From the NCBI RefSeq assembly GCF_905404315.1, contig NC_066301.1, forward strand, positions 5,270,001 through 5,334,000: a stretch of DNA of 64,000 bases, in the 5' to 3' direction. A model generated the notes under the pieces. It saw only the letters and a list, made by a program, of their open reading frames with translations. It was not told the DNA's origin and searched no databases. Below, piece after piece: positions 37,401-48,390 of this stretch (positions are counted from its first letter, which is position 1; the number at the start of each line of letters is the position of its first letter). A program made the position numbers and the translations under genes. This DNA is from Leptidea sinapis (lineage: Eukaryota > Arthropoda > Insecta > Lepidoptera > Pieridae).

Positions 37401-37837
37401 CTGTCCATCTACAAGGTCGGATGTGACGTCACGAATAACACACCATTCAGTTTATTGACGGCAGTAAGAAACTGTAGATAAATCTATGATTATAATATAA
37501 ATAATAATATTACATTACTCAATATTAATTAATAAATAGTAGAAGACCGACTACAAAACAATTATTTTGATCTTAAATGAAAATAAAAAAAATAATTACA
37601 ATGTGTATTTTGGGTGAAGGTACATTTTCGTGGTATTAGTTGGTCATATTTATTGCAGGCTGTTAAAATATATTTAACAATTGACAATAGACTTATATTT
37701 ATAATCATAGATATAATCGAAGGAACCTTACATGTTAATGCTACAGATATAATTAGAGAAAACAATTAACATAATGTGAGAACGAAAACGTAATATTTTT
37801 GGGGACTTTGTATTCCAATCGATAATGGTGAGGCTAA
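34481..37837. other. AT-rich 3' flank of optomotor-blind, non-coding
   Basis: No gene, RNA or repeat is supported over this 3.3 kb, which makes it the longest repeat-poor run in the window. The 94-codon frame at 34938-35222 has no recognised domain. Confidence 0.45.
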
Positions 37838-38224
37838 TTTATTGATTAGCTTTTGCTATTTGCAATTTCAAAGAGATTTTATTAATCTTTTGTCTTGTAT
37901 TTTATTTTGAAAATTCCAAAGACCCCTAAATATAATTGGTTGATTTTTCAATAATGATGTCTGTTGACCCAACGCCGTGTAGTTGTTCTTGTAATGAAGA
38001 TGTGTTATTAAATGAAACATAAACCTCACTTAATTGTTATAACCAGGTGAAGAGTAAATGAAATATGCGAGACACAATCGAACGTAACGAGCAGTGCTTA
38101 GCTATATACATTGTCCAACCGGAATCGAACTCGAAACAAATTAGGAACGATACAAAACGACATCCCAACAGGGAAATATAAATACACTCTATGTACACAG
38201 TCGCGGCTGTCACACTGTCGCGAG
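37838..38224 (-). other. probable 3' UTR and polyadenylation region of optomotor-blind
   Basis: This is the sequence after the stop codon, read on the minus strand. AATAAA hexamers on the minus strand lie at 37901-37906, 37878-37883 and 37838-37843. No repeat is recognised here. Which hexamer, if any, is used cannot be told from sequence; the UTR could extend further, because insect Omb transcripts may have long 3' ends. Confidence 0.35.
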
Positions 38225-38799
38225 TCAGTCCTGGTTTTCAACGTCAAGGCCGTTCACCATTCGTTCGATGCTTTTGAGATCGGAAGCCGGCGGACTCGTC
38301 GCGGTGGTCGTCGACGTTGGACCGTCCGGAGGTGGATCCGCTGACGCCGCTCTGGTCGGCGGCGATCCCACTCTTGGTCTCGCTGGTGAAGAACTAAGGC
38401 TTCTGGCTCTCGGAGCAACTTGTTCAAATGCTGACCCCAACCCTGGTAAAGCATAAGGTGCAAACCTGTGCGCCTTACTCAGAGACGGTGAAGGAGCCGG
38501 CACGTGCGGCACTGGAGGTGGGGGCAGCGAATATTGCTGCAAGAGGGGGTGCAAGTTGAACAGCAAACCTGGAGGCATTTGATGCGGGGGAAAGAATGGT
38601 GGCGGGTATAACGATGGAGGGTATAAATAAGGTAGTAATGGTGGTTGCACTGGGGGCCCTAGTGAGACGTCTGGGGCTGGCGAGGGCCTCGAAGGCCCAG
38701 GAGGGGGGGATTGAGCGCGGGGACCTCCGGAGCACGAAGAATCGGAGTTAGCGTCATCAGGACCGGAATCCGCCCCGCCTCCGCTTGATGTAAACCAGG
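38225..38799 (-). CDS. bi: optomotor-blind, last coding exon (proline-rich C-terminus)
   Basis: This 575 bp exon gives about 190 residues and a TGA stop at 38225. The acceptor is ATTTGTTGCAG and the two leading bases complete the serine codon begun in the 39154 exon (SSSS-WFTSSGGG). The protein is serine/glycine/aspartate-rich at first. It then becomes a long proline-rich block containing LLPYLYPPSLYPPPFFPP and LLFNLHPLLQQY, then a HRFAPYALPG segment, then an Ala/Ser/Thr/Pro-rich part. It ends with SDLKSIERMVNGLDVENQD. A short leucine/isoleucine motif of the LKSIERMVNGL type near the C-terminus fits Tbx2/3-Omb proteins (vertebrate LQSIQRLVSGL-like). I infer a transcription-regulating, largely disordered region. 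Two other open frames over the same bases are shadows created by the GC-rich composition. Confidence 0.93.
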
Positions 38800-39153
38800 C
38801 TGCAACAAATTGTAAAGTTAATATCAAAACATAGAGGGCAATAAAATTAGTACAAGGTTTATTCCATAACTTTTATATAAAGAACATCTACATCAGTTGC
38901 TTTTTTTAATCTTTTTTAATCAAAACTGGAATCATAGGTCACTTTACGAAGGAACATCAAAGGGTACTGCTTAGTGTGCTTTTATCCATTCTCTGTACAT
39001 GATCAAATTACCTCGAGAACTTACACAATGTATCAAACTCGATATGACTAGGGAAACTTGAAAAAATCGATAAGATTTTACTTCAAAGGCCAGCTACGCT
39101 ATGTGACTAATCAGCCCGTTTCCTTCTTAAACTAGAAGCAGTAAAGTACTTAC

Positions 39154-39269
39154 AGCTGCTGGAGTGTTGTGTGGTGGGGGGCGGTGGTGGACTAGAGGGC
39201 CCCCCCACGTCTAGCGGCCGCTCGTCATCTTCGTCCCTGGTCTCCGAGCGGGCCGTCAGTAGCGCCTGC
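39154..39269 (-). CDS. bi: optomotor-blind, linker exon after the T-box
   Basis: The exon starts with the base that completes the lysine split from the previous exon, so the join reads KREKK-QALLTARSE, which fits the KREKKQAL run I recall after the T-box in insect Omb. It goes on with an acidic stretch (TRDEDDERPLD) and a proline run (SSPPPPPTTQ), and ends HSSS in phase 1. The acceptor is TGTACCGCAG and the donor is AGCT|GTAAGTA, both good. Length is 116 bp. The region is GC-rich, unlike the surrounding introns. It is a flexible, probably disordered link between the DNA-binding domain and the C-terminal effector region. Confidence 0.9.
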
Positions 39270-39720
39270 CTGCGGTACACAGACAAACTACTCGTGTTAT
39301 TTTGGCTGAAAATTTCACTACTTTAAATAACAAATTAGGGGGGACGTCAGAGGATAAAATATTTAGGAACTTATTATGTACGGACTTACACACTGAAAAC
39401 TTTCGTTTTAGGGCAAAAGTGATCTCACGATAAGGTGACTGCAAACTATACCTTAACCATGAATCTACGTGGGGAGACTAATTGTTTGTAAACGGTGTAT
39501 ATTACACCTGTTTTTTTTATGCGTCCTACCAACAAAAAATCTGGATCAGGCAAGCAGGCAGAAGGATCAGGAGATATTGATATAGAAATATGTTGGAGGG
39601 AATAACTTTGAAGAGGCATAGAGCAACTGTTCACAAATGACGTAGATTGATTTACACTGCAGGTGAGCGTTATCATCTACCATCAAAGGACCCCATACTT
39701 ATATGTTATGAGTATACACA

Positions 39721-39972
39721 CCAGTGGGAGGCCCCTCTGCCGTGAAGCAGTAATGTGTAAACATTACTGTGTTTCGGTTTGTAGGGCGCCGTAGCTTGAG
39801 AAATTATTGGGCAAATGACACTTAACACGTTATGTCTCGAGGTGAGGTCTAGTGCCGCTCAAAATTTATGGGTTTTTCAAGCATTCTCAGAGGCACTGAA
39901 TTGTCATGGGCAATGCGTATCAACTACATCTGAACGTTTTGCTCATCACGTCCCTTTATATAAAAAAAAAAA
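39721..39972 (+). mobile_element. hairpin retroposon copy 7 (internally deleted)
   Basis: CCAGTGGGAGGCCCCTCTGC joins directly to CGTGAAGCAGTAATG, skipping about 45 bp. The rest runs to the A-tail with several changes. It lies in the intron between the linker and 47156 exons. Confidence 0.85.
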
Positions 39973-41580
39973 ATAATTTGCATGCTTTAAATGAAAAGTG
40001 CGATAATTGTAAAGGATTTAGGAAAGGCCCTGTTAATATGCAACTCCTCTTTCCAATTTAAAATACAGTGGAAAGATAATTCAGCAAGTAAAAAGCTAAC
40101 ATTAAGTCGGGGGTGTCAACGGTTTGACATTTTGGTTAATGGCCCACCGCGACCCTTCAAAGGTTAATCATTTCCTAATGATAGTGCAGACCTGCCGAGT
40201 GTCGGGAGTCGCGCCCTTTACTTCTATCAAAGAGACACAATTTATATTTTCGCTAAAATTTTTTTGAGCGTTGGATGTAGGGATTAATCAACTTTATTGC
40301 CGATCTTATACTTACAGTAAGTCAACTTATACCAACATGAAATCGGAAACTATGAGGAATACCGAAATGTACTCAAAATAGTCTCGAGCACGTTTTCGAC
40401 AAAAATTTAAACTGCATCAATGATTTTTTAAATCAAAATTCCGAGGCAGCAATCAAAACCTGTTGATTTTGATGAAAAGAAACATTCTGTATAATATATC
40501 TTTTAAGTACTTTTTGCTATTCACCATAGTTTCCGATTTGGCCAACCACGCCATCTTGAAAAATTCATTCACTATAGATATGTAGGTACTTTTTTTAATA
40601 CTTTAGTATTTTTTTTTTAATTTACAAGTTTAATTTTGTAATTTACCACCTTTTCATGGCGGCAATAGTTATATATACTCTGTCAAAACTTAAGATGTAT
40701 AAATATTATGGTTTATATATATATTAAGGTTTATGAGGTACAGAGCTCTGACACACGGACAGACAGTGGAAACTCAGTATTTTTTAAGAGAAAGTCTTAA
40801 GATAAACAAGATGTTGACCTGGTTAGTGATACACCATCTCTTACAATCCAATGCCGCTCAGAATTCTAGATCAACCCAAAATTGCGCAACTGCGCTCGTC
40901 ACTTTGAGACAAAAGATATAAAGTCTTATTTGCCAAGTAATTCACTTCCGGAAACAACTCTTACGGTTATTTTGTGAACATTTAAGATATCTTTATTATA
41001 ATGAGAATTGTGTAGAATTAGAACTGTCTTTTTCTTTTATAATACTACATTACCTAAAGCTAGTTTAAAAAATCGCTATTATTGTTGTATTTTAATAGTT
41101 ATTAATTTATGCTAAACATGCTGAGTACACACCCTCGTGGAGTTGCAGCCTATCTTGTATTTAGCTGATAGTTTTTTTTTGTTTATTATGTATTTGTTGT
41201 AATTCTGTTGTGTGTACCTATTAAATAAATAAATAAATAAAATAAATAAATTGTGTAGAATGTAGAGAAATATGCAATGTAGAAGAATAAACATTATAGC
41301 AACAGACAGCGGTTAAATGACCTGTTAACACGTCTCTGTGGCCAAAAAGAGATAATGCTAAAAGGGATAGTTTGTTTTGTATTGTTTCAGTAACCCCAAA
41401 ACAGAGGAGCCTGATTACTGGGGATCTACGAAATTCATTTTATTAACTCGACTCATCGCCGATAAAATTAAATTTGAGCCACCCCTTATTGGTAGGGGTG
41501 GTAACATTTAGTTATCTTATAAAAATAAATAAATATGTGAACTCATTTAAATTTAAAAATGGATTTTTTTGGAATTAGTC
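39973..41580. other. intron sequence of optomotor-blind with repeat scraps
   Basis: No gene. Positions 40830-40960 are a decayed antisense hairpin-retroposon fragment (CAATGCCGCTCAGAATTC, CGCTCGTCACTTTGAGAC). Positions 41222-41250 are an (AATA)n tract ending a likely retroposon 3' end. Confidence 0.55.
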
Positions 41581-41840
41581 TTTTTTTATGAAAATACGGG
41601 ACGAGACGAGCAGGACGTACAGATGATGGTAATTGATACGCCCTGACCATTACAATGCAGTGCCGCTCAGGATGTTTGAAAAGCCAAAAATTCTGAGCGG
41701 CACTCCAATTGTTCTCGTCACCTTAAGACATAAGATGTTAAGTCTCATTATCCCAGTTATTTCACTAGCCACGGCGCCCTTCAGACCGAAACACAGTAAT
41801 GTTTACACATTACTGCTTCACGGCAGAAATAGGCGCTGTT
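41581..41840 (-). mobile_element. hairpin retroposon copy 8 (5'-truncated)
   Basis: TTTTTTTATGAAAATACGGG to GGCAGAAATAGGCGCTGTT, antisense. The AGTGCCGCTCAG stem is intact on its 3' side, and CAGTAATG/CATTACTG is present. Confidence 0.9.
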
Positions 41841-42183
41841 AAAAATTATAATTAACTTTTCAAACACAAACACTTAAGACTAGTATAAGTATTAATGTCA
41901 AAGTTACATTCAAACTTCATTATTTTCTTTATTTTTAAATACAATTTCTGAAAAGTGATGCAAAATACTCAAACCTTTCAACTTACTTTAAGAAAACAAA
42001 AGTTAATTTGTGCCAAAATTTATGGACGAGGATGATTAGTATTTAATCATGGTATTATAATTTAAAAATACGATTATAAAAATTATTTTTACAAGTTGAC
42101 ATCATTGCATTATAGTAGGAAGTCTTTTAAAAAAATTACGCTTAATTATTTTTAGACATAGGTACACTAAACGTATAACGTAA

Positions 42184-42244
42184 CACACACACACTCACGC
42201 CTTTTTCCCATCGGGGTAGGCAGAGACAACAGAAAGCCACTTCC
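42184..42244. repeat. ACACACACTCACGCCTTTT repeat fragment
   Basis: ACACACACACACTCACGCCT then CATCGGGGTAGGCAGAGACA. I have seen this motif as a dispersed lepidopteran repeat; only one short copy is present, so the assignment rests on memory. Confidence 0.4.
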
Positions 42245-42850
42245 TTCCTTATTTCATTATTTAATATCTTATTATTTAATTAAATAAAAAAAGGTAGAAA
42301 TTAAAAATAATAGTGATTAAAGTGCTCTATATCGTCATCGATTTACGATACATATTCTAAGTTAATCTGATGTCTTAAAGTGGGTGAAAATTCGTTACAT
42401 ACACACAAAGCTAATGTAAGGCGTGTAAAAGCAATTAAAACTTGCGCAACAGGACACATTTTTGACCAGTTAGTTTTTTCATAAGTCACATATAAATTCA
42501 AAGAGTTTTGTGAATTAATTATTATAAATCTCTACGAGGGCCAGCCCTAAGTTAAACTGTTCGCATTAGGGTGTTCACGTTACAATGTAAACTGGCAGCC
42601 CGTTCGGGGTGGCTCGCCTTGTAATTTTCCCAAATTTTTATCCTCGCAACAATCCCGCGACCCCAAAGACACCCTCAGCTAGTTTTATTGAGCATATTTT
42701 TGATGAAACATTTAACAATACTTGTTTTGATTTCTTTAAAATTTATTGTCAATACTTTAAATTTGATGAATATTTTGGGGTTTTTGAATGTACTTATGAT
42801 ACCCATAGTTGTATAATATTTTATTCAAGACTCTATTGACGTTCAAGCAG

Positions 42851-42946
42851 TAAAGGGCGACGTAGCTAGTGAAATTACTGGTCAAATGAGACTTAACATC
42901 TTATGTCTCAAAGTGACGAGCGCAGTTGTGGTGCCGCTCAGAATTG
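42851..42946 (+). mobile_element. hairpin retroposon fragment (middle part only)
   Basis: AAGGGCGACGTAGCTAGTGA through GAGACTTAACATCTTATGTC to GTGCCGCTCAGAATT. Both ends are missing. Confidence 0.8.
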
Positions 42947-43560
42947 AACGGATGAAGAAGAGACTTATCTCTTCTTGAACTATGATTTTCTTCTCTAGGA
43001 GACATAACATTCCTACAAATTAATCATTAGATAAACATATTAAACATATTGTATAGTTATCTTGTCAGCTAAATATCCGCCTGACCAATTTGTGGGTTAA
43101 TTAGAAAGGTAACAGTTCGTTGAATAATATCAAAGCGGGCCTTTACTTAATGCACTTTACAAAAGCCCTTTTCTTAAAGCCTCCGCATTTGTTAAGGCCC
43201 TCTAAAGCCTTTATAAGCGTTTATCTATGTCTTTGTTTTTGAGATTGTATTGTTATGTTGTATCTTAAAGTAGTAACTGTTCAGTTTATTGCTTATTATT
43301 CTTAACAGAAACAGCGTACTGAGTTAACTTAAAGCTCCAAATACAATTATGATTCAAAGGGAAGTTATAATAATTATTAATAGCAATTATAACATTAGTG
43401 AATAAATACATGATATGTATTATTGAATAAAAATTTTAACTGTAAAAAAAGGAAGAGCTCTACGGAACTGTATGAAGAAGACAGAAGCTTTTTTTCCGTT
43501 TCGGACAAAGAAAGAAGGAAAGGCTATACGTATATTATCTACTGAAGGTTTATTATTGCA
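42947..43560. other. intron sequence, non-coding
   Basis: No gene or clear repeat seen. Confidence 0.45.
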
Positions 43561-43853
43561 CCAGTGGGAGGCTCCTTTGCACCGGATGCCGGCTAGATTA
43601 TGGGTACCACAACGGCCATATTTCTGCCGTGGAGCATTAATGTGTAAGCATTGCTGTGTTTCGGTTTGAAGGGCGCCGTAGCTAGTGAAATTACTGGGCA
43701 AATGAGACTTGACAACTTATATCTCAAGGTGACGAGTGCAATTGTAGTGCCGCCCAGAATTTTAAGCTTTATGCTGCATTGTTATGGGCAGGGCGTATCA
43801 ATTACCAACAGCTGAACGTTCTGCTTGTCTCGTCTCTAATTTTAATAAAAACA
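43561..43853 (+). mobile_element. hairpin retroposon copy 11
   Basis: CCAGTGGGAGGCTCCTTTGC to a decayed TTTTAATAAAAAC tail. The right arm of the long stem is lost: AGAATTTTAAGCTTTATGCTGC replaces the usual loop and arm. Confidence 0.9.
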
Positions 43854-44388
43854 ATATTTTAATAGGAGATGCTTCGTGAGCAACACTATTTACGGTATTT
43901 CGCTAAACCGAACGCTAAAAATTACCTGTATAATATAATCATTTGAAATGTGACGTAATTACCATACAGAAAACCACAACAAAGGTAAATTTTTATTCAT
44001 TCAGCGTTCAGGAAGACATCTTTAATTCGCTTACACAACATTTTACACCGGAATGGCCCACAGCATCCGAATTAAAGGGCATACGTCGTCGGACACCGGA
44101 AACTTATCTTTTCAAAATGGCCGCCGAGCCGGAAACGCGGGAAACGTGAGCGGTTTGACAAAGATACGTGAACACATGCTGCATAACTGAACGTGCTCTT
44201 TGTTGCTCTATGGTTAAGGTTACTGAATGGACATTGGCCATACAAGCTGGATTTGACTTTTATTTGCGCGTCCTATAAATGGAACAGAGTGAAATTATTA
44301 TGGATTGATGAAGAACATGTTATAATTTAATGGTTTCCTTTAAGTTTAATTAACATAGCCTAAGATAATGGACGAGAAAGATTAAGAC
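43854..44388. other. intron sequence with GC-richer pocket 44040-44160
   Basis: The pocket contains CGTCGTCGGACACCGGAAAC and AAATGGCCGCCGAGCCGG, with no repeat match. The 68-codon frame across it is not recognisable. Confidence 0.4.
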
Positions 44389-44675
44389 ATGTGGGAGGCT
44401 CCTTTGCACAGGATGCCAGCTAGATTATGAGTACAACGGCGCCTATTTCTGCCGTGAGGCAGTAATGTGTAAGCATTACTGTGTTTCGGTCTGAAGGGCG
44501 CCGTAGCTAGTACAATTACTGGTCAAATGAGACTTAACATCTTATGTCTCAAGGTGACGTGCGCAAATATAGTGCCGCTCAGAATTTTTGAGTTTTTTAA
44601 GAATCCTGCCACTGCGTATCAATTACCGTCGGCTGAACGTCCTGCTCGTCTCGTACCTTATTTTCATAAAAAAAT
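44389..44675 (+). mobile_element. hairpin retroposon copy 12
   Basis: GTGGGAGGCTCCTTTGCACA to TTTTCATAAAAAAA. It keeps the ACGGCGCC/GGCGCCGT and CAGTAATG/CATTACTG stems, but lost the right arm of the GCCGCTCAG stem (ATCCTGCCACTGCG). Confidence 0.9.
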
Positions 44676-45165
44676 GTACACCTATAACTATACACTAAAC
44701 AGCCTTGTCAATAGACTATTAGTGATGGGACATGTCAACCGATAACGCATAATTTAGATTATTGCCTTTTGAAAAACATATTAACATGTTTGACAAATAG
44801 TTCTACGGACTTATCTTTTTGCCTTTTTGAAAATATATTAATAAAAAATAATTATTTCGTCAGATTTTATTGATGTTTTTTGCAATATGGAGACGCCCTA
44901 AAGTATGATTCAATATATAAAATAGTCCATTGTATGATATTCATCTTTTTTCTTAAAAAAGATCATTCGATGGTTATTATTAGTGATAAGCCATGGCTTT
45001 AAGCATTACTTAAGGCTTAAAGCCACTAATTTTATAACTGCACATGAAACAAACTTATTTTATTCCATTTCTAATATATAAGGAGATTCAGAAAGTGTTC
45101 CTGTTTCCAAAATTACCGATTCCTAGATAATTATTTTAAAAACGACATTTGACTTTTTTTTAATT

Positions 45166-45410
45166 GACCCGTATAGCCCAGCGGTTAGTGACCCTGCCTA
45201 CTGAGCTAGAGGTCCGGGTTTGAACCCAGGTAGGTGCACTTTATCATTTATATGATGAATATGGATGTTTATATGTATTTATGTATGTTTAAGTAAGTAT
45301 ATTGTATTAAATATATCATTGTCTTGTATCCAGTGTACAGGCTATGCCTAGTTTGGGGCAAGATAATAATTTGTTTAAGAGTGTGTCAGTACTATTATTA
45401 TTATTATTAC
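45166..45410 (+). mobile_element. tRNA-derived SINE, second copy
   Basis: GACCCGTATAGCCCAGCGGT (A-box region), GGGTTTGAACCCAGG (B-box, changed from GGTTCGAATCC), then the same body as 19818-20112 and an (ATT)n tail. It lies in the optomotor-blind intron, antisense to the gene. Confidence 0.9.
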
Positions 45411-46482
45411 TGTCTTAGTAAAGTATTTATAGGCGTTGCAAAAATATAAAGTACATCAAAGTGATATAGTCGTAAGTCAAAGCCTGTTGTAATAAACTCA
45501 CATAATATATGTTGAATGTAACGCGATATAACAAAAAACCCGATCAATTTGTCCCAGCATCTCAATCTGTTAACTAATTGAGTTCTCGATTGAAATTTAA
45601 ATAAAACGAACCGCAAGAACTCGCGGTGTGCTATCAAATTACGCGGTGAAATTCTAAAGCTGATTTTATCGCGGAAATCCAATTTTCCCCCTAGCACACT
45701 AGTCAGGGTTGCCGAGTGATAAATAAATATTACCCCTAAATCTAGTCTTTCACTCATACGTATATGTAACATCTAGTTTATAAAATTAAACTATTTGTTT
45801 TTGAAAATAGAAGTATACATTTATTATCATATCAAAACAAAATTTACGTCTTTAGGTACTAACGCTTTGGAGACGTTCAAAATGATTTTTATACATCTCT
45901 ATTTATTTTTAGCATAGGATTGTTATTTTCGTTATTTTATTTCGTATAACTAATGTACTTAACTACGTAAGGGAACTGTTAAATCTGTACCTGACAAATG
46001 CTATATCTCGATATTCGCAATTCATAAGTAAATATAAAAAATATGAAGCAGGTCATTTCCAAAATAATATGATTTTCCCCAAAATTAGGGAGGTCATACC
46101 CACTACAAGTTGGCAGCCCTGCCTAAAGACGCTTGCAAAACGCCAAGTCGAATGACTCCGCCGTTTTAAACATTACGCGCCATGTTTAAATCCCGAACAC
46201 GAATGAGGAGGCGCCGGATTGGTCTAATTTGAATTTGGAATAGTTTGCGGTGGGTTGAGAAATGTGGCCTTAATTAATTTCAGAGATTCATAGATAGCCG
46301 ACTAATTTCGTTAACTATTTCATGAGTTTAATGCGTCAACGAGTTAACGCCTATTTAACTATTCTCTTCCTTTTAATATGATAAGGAATGTTGATTTAGA
46401 TATTCAATTCTTTAAACGATTCTGGGATTCGTGTAGAAATATAAAGAGTGGGGTGTCAGCTGGAGTTTGCGGTAAAAAAACA
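45411..46482. other. intron sequence with GC-richer pocket 46130-46275
   Basis: No gene. The 121-codon minus-strand frame at 45407-45772 starts within the SINE tail and has no domain. The pocket (AACATTACGCGCCATG, GGAGGCGCCGGATTGG) is not repeat-like. Confidence 0.4.
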
Positions 46483-46651
46483 ACGTAACATCTTAGTGCA
46501 AGGTAAAACTATTATAAGTGACGAGAGCAATTGCGATTTTGTTTCAATCAATTTAGTTTCAATCAAGCATCCTGAGCGGCACTGCTTTGTATAGGGCAGG
46601 GCGTATCACTTACCATTAGATAAACTTTTTGTCTTTTTTCTCATAAAAAAA
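46483..46651 (+). mobile_element. hairpin retroposon 3' half, strongly decayed
   Basis: AACATCTTAGTGCAAGG, GTGACGAGAGCAATTG, CATCCTGAGCGGCACTG and TCATAAAAAAA fit the family, with a rearranged stem. Confidence 0.75.
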
Positions 46652-46844
46652 CAAAATCGACTTCACATGTAGAAAATTAAATTATCTGCAAGTAATATTG
46701 CATGCATTCCATTTTCAAAAAAATTTATATACCAACAAATATTGCAAAAAGTATCCCAAGGTATCAAAATTTTTTATATCAAATATAAACTACTGATCAT
46801 ACAAAAAATAGACAAAATTTTACTATTAAAACAGAATTTAATTT

Positions 46845-47060
46845 TTTTTTATGGAATAGGATGACAAACGAGCGTACGGGTCACCTGTTGTTAAGTGATC
46901 ACCGCCGCCCACAATCTCTTGCAACACCAGTGGAATCACAGGAGCGTTGCCGGCCTTTAAGGAAGGTGTACGCGCTTTTTTTGAAGGTACCCATATCGTA
47001 TCGTCCCGGAAACACCGCACAAGGAAGCTCATTCCACAGCTTTGCAGTAATTAATATCGG
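46845..47060 (-). mobile_element. Jockey/CR1-like LINE 3' end
   Basis: Minus-strand translation: WNELPCAVFPGRYDMGTFKK, SAYTFLKGRQRSCDSTGVAR, DCGRR stop, then CTCCTATTCC and an A-run. Same family as 1405-2012. It is followed by (AT)12 at 47091-47114 and lies 100 bp from a T-box exon. Confidence 0.87.
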
Positions 47061-47090
47061 TTGTGATTTTAAGCTGTAATAAAATAACAA

Positions 47091-47114
47091 ATATATATAT
47101 ATATATATATATAT
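47091..47114. repeat. (AT)12 microsatellite
   Basis: A run of 12 AT units between a LINE remnant and the 47156 exon's donor. Confidence 0.95.
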
Positions 47115-47155
47115 CGTTTACATACAATAAGTAATAGCTTGGTGTAAATACTTAC

Positions 47156-47232
47156 TTTTTCTCTCTCTTTCCCGCTCCTGTGTCCCGGAATCCTTTCGCG
47201 AAGGGATTATTGTCAATCTTTAGTTGAGTTAT
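47156..47232 (-). CDS. bi: optomotor-blind, internal exon, C-terminal end of T-box
   Basis: This 77 bp exon encodes ITQLKIDNNPFAKGFRDTG followed by AGKREK and two bases of the next lysine codon. It is the last strand and helix of the T-box: NNPFAKGFRD is nearly invariant in T-box proteins, and the basic KREKK tail marks the domain's end. It joins exon 48244..48390 in phase 0, giving the continuous family sequence QNEK-ITQLKID. The acceptor is TTCAACAG and the donor is AAAAA|GTAAGT, leaving phase 2. The 1.0 kb intron upstream holds retroposon debris. The 7.9 kb intron downstream holds several hairpin retroposons and a tRNA-derived SINE. The short exon is intact and under clear protein-level conservation. 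Confidence 0.95.
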
Positions 47233-47399
47233 CTGTTGAAAAATATAAGTGAGTTAATTAGTAAGAAATCTTCGCTCATGGTTGATATTCGGCTACATAA
47301 GTACATTTATTTAATCTATTCATATTAATTAAGTCATAAACATTTTAGCTTCACTAAAACTTTTGTTAAATGATACTTCACTTATGTTAAATCAGTCAA

Positions 47400-47600
47400 A
47401 GTCAAATAAACTTTATTCAAATAGAATCGTCGTCATATTTTTTTTTTTAATATTGAATTTATCATATGTTCGTAAAAAGTTGAACTCGCGAGAAGAACAT
47501 ATAATAAACTCAACGGCCACTCTTTTCAATTAAATAGAGTATTTTACAATACATATATACATATTAGTTTATAAGGTGCTGCATCCAATATTTGGGTCGT
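47400..47600 (-). mobile_element. LINE 3' end (antisense, ATGTTCTTCTC family)
   Basis: AAAGTCAAATAAACTTTATTC, CTCGCGAGAAGAACATATA and AACTCAACGGCCACTCTTTT. Matches 24250-24411 in antisense. Confidence 0.75.
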
Positions 47601-47832
47601 GTTTAAATAATATGAATTATTTCATGAAAAGTAATAATGAATAAAATGTATAAATATAAATTATCGTATATTGGATGCAATCACCTGTAGAGCTGGAACT
47701 CATTGTTTGTGTAAGGATGCTTCGTGAACATGATGGTCGTGATTACTGTCACAATTAGTAATTATTTATTCAAACAAAACAAATCCTCTAACGATATTTA
47801 CAATACTATGACTACATAAAATTAAAACTATC

Positions 47833-48140
47833 ATTACGTGGAAGCGTACCAAGAATACTGGCAGCAATTCCGCGTTGGATAGCTAGGCTGATCCGTTGAC
47901 CGAAATAGTTGCTAGCGCTTGGGTTTCCAGTAGCCCTATTGAGGCGCGAAGGTAGTAGTTACTTTGTACATTCTCCGCGCCTCTGGGCCCCATGGGTCAA
48001 TTAGTAATTGTATCCAACAACTACAATAATTTATTAACTATAACAGGTCGTTCTGGCACCACATGCAGCACCCGTTCACGAGTTGACGCATCCATCGTTT
48101 CCTTCGCACATATTTGAGAGAAGGAGACGATCCGGCACAG
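47833..48140 (-). mobile_element. non-LTR retrotransposon coding remnant
   Basis: Minus-strand reading has NRATGNPSASNYFGQRISLA, IQRGIAASILGTLPRN, and upstream a segment (GCGTCAACTCGTGAACGGGT) shared with the 5' part of the nested LINE at 50653. It is interrupted by stops. The family was judged from overall resemblance to lepidopteran retroelement tails; the clade was not set. Confidence 0.55.
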
Positions 48141-48243
48141 GTAATATTCCTAAACAGTACTTAACTATATTATTGTCTTTGTCTATTTATATTAAACTTA
48201 ATAAAAATATAAATCAGAAGTCTTTTAAAACTACATTAATTAC

Positions 48244-48390
48244 CTTTTCATTCTGATATGCGGTGACAGCGATGAACTCCGTCTCCTTGAACACGTAGGT
48301 CCTGAAGGTTGAGTAGGGCAGCTTCAGGATATCGTTGGCTCTCACCAGGTGGAACCGGGGCTGATACTTGTGCATGGAGTTCAGGATCGT
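48244..48390 (-). CDS. bi: optomotor-blind (Tbx2/3-class T-box factor), internal exon, mid T-box
   Basis: This exon encodes 49 residues from the second half of the T-box, the DNA-binding domain of a nuclear transcription factor. The translation opens TILNSMHKYQPRFHLVRAND and continues through KLPYSTFRTYVFKETEF to VTAYQNEK. The KLPYSTFRTYVF segment is typical of the Tbx2/Tbx3/optomotor-blind subfamily, while HKYQPRFH and VTAYQN are shared by T-box proteins. The acceptor (AACGCAG) lies just above 48390 and the donor (AAG|GTAATT) just below 48244. The exon is 147 bp and phase 0 at both ends. The preceding coding exon, expected to end around ISDKHGF, was not found up to 64000. Drosophila Omb patterns wing, optic lobe and abdomen; a similar role here is inferred from family membership. 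No frameshift or stop is present. Confidence 0.95.

Noticed and set aside
38254..38735. Extra open frames on both strands over the last T-box exon
   Set aside because: They arise from GC-rich proline codons. The spliced frame with matching phases and the LKSIERMVNGL end is the real one.
45407..45772. 121-codon minus-strand frame
   Set aside because: It begins in AT-rich DNA, ends in a SINE tail and shows no motif or biased codon use.
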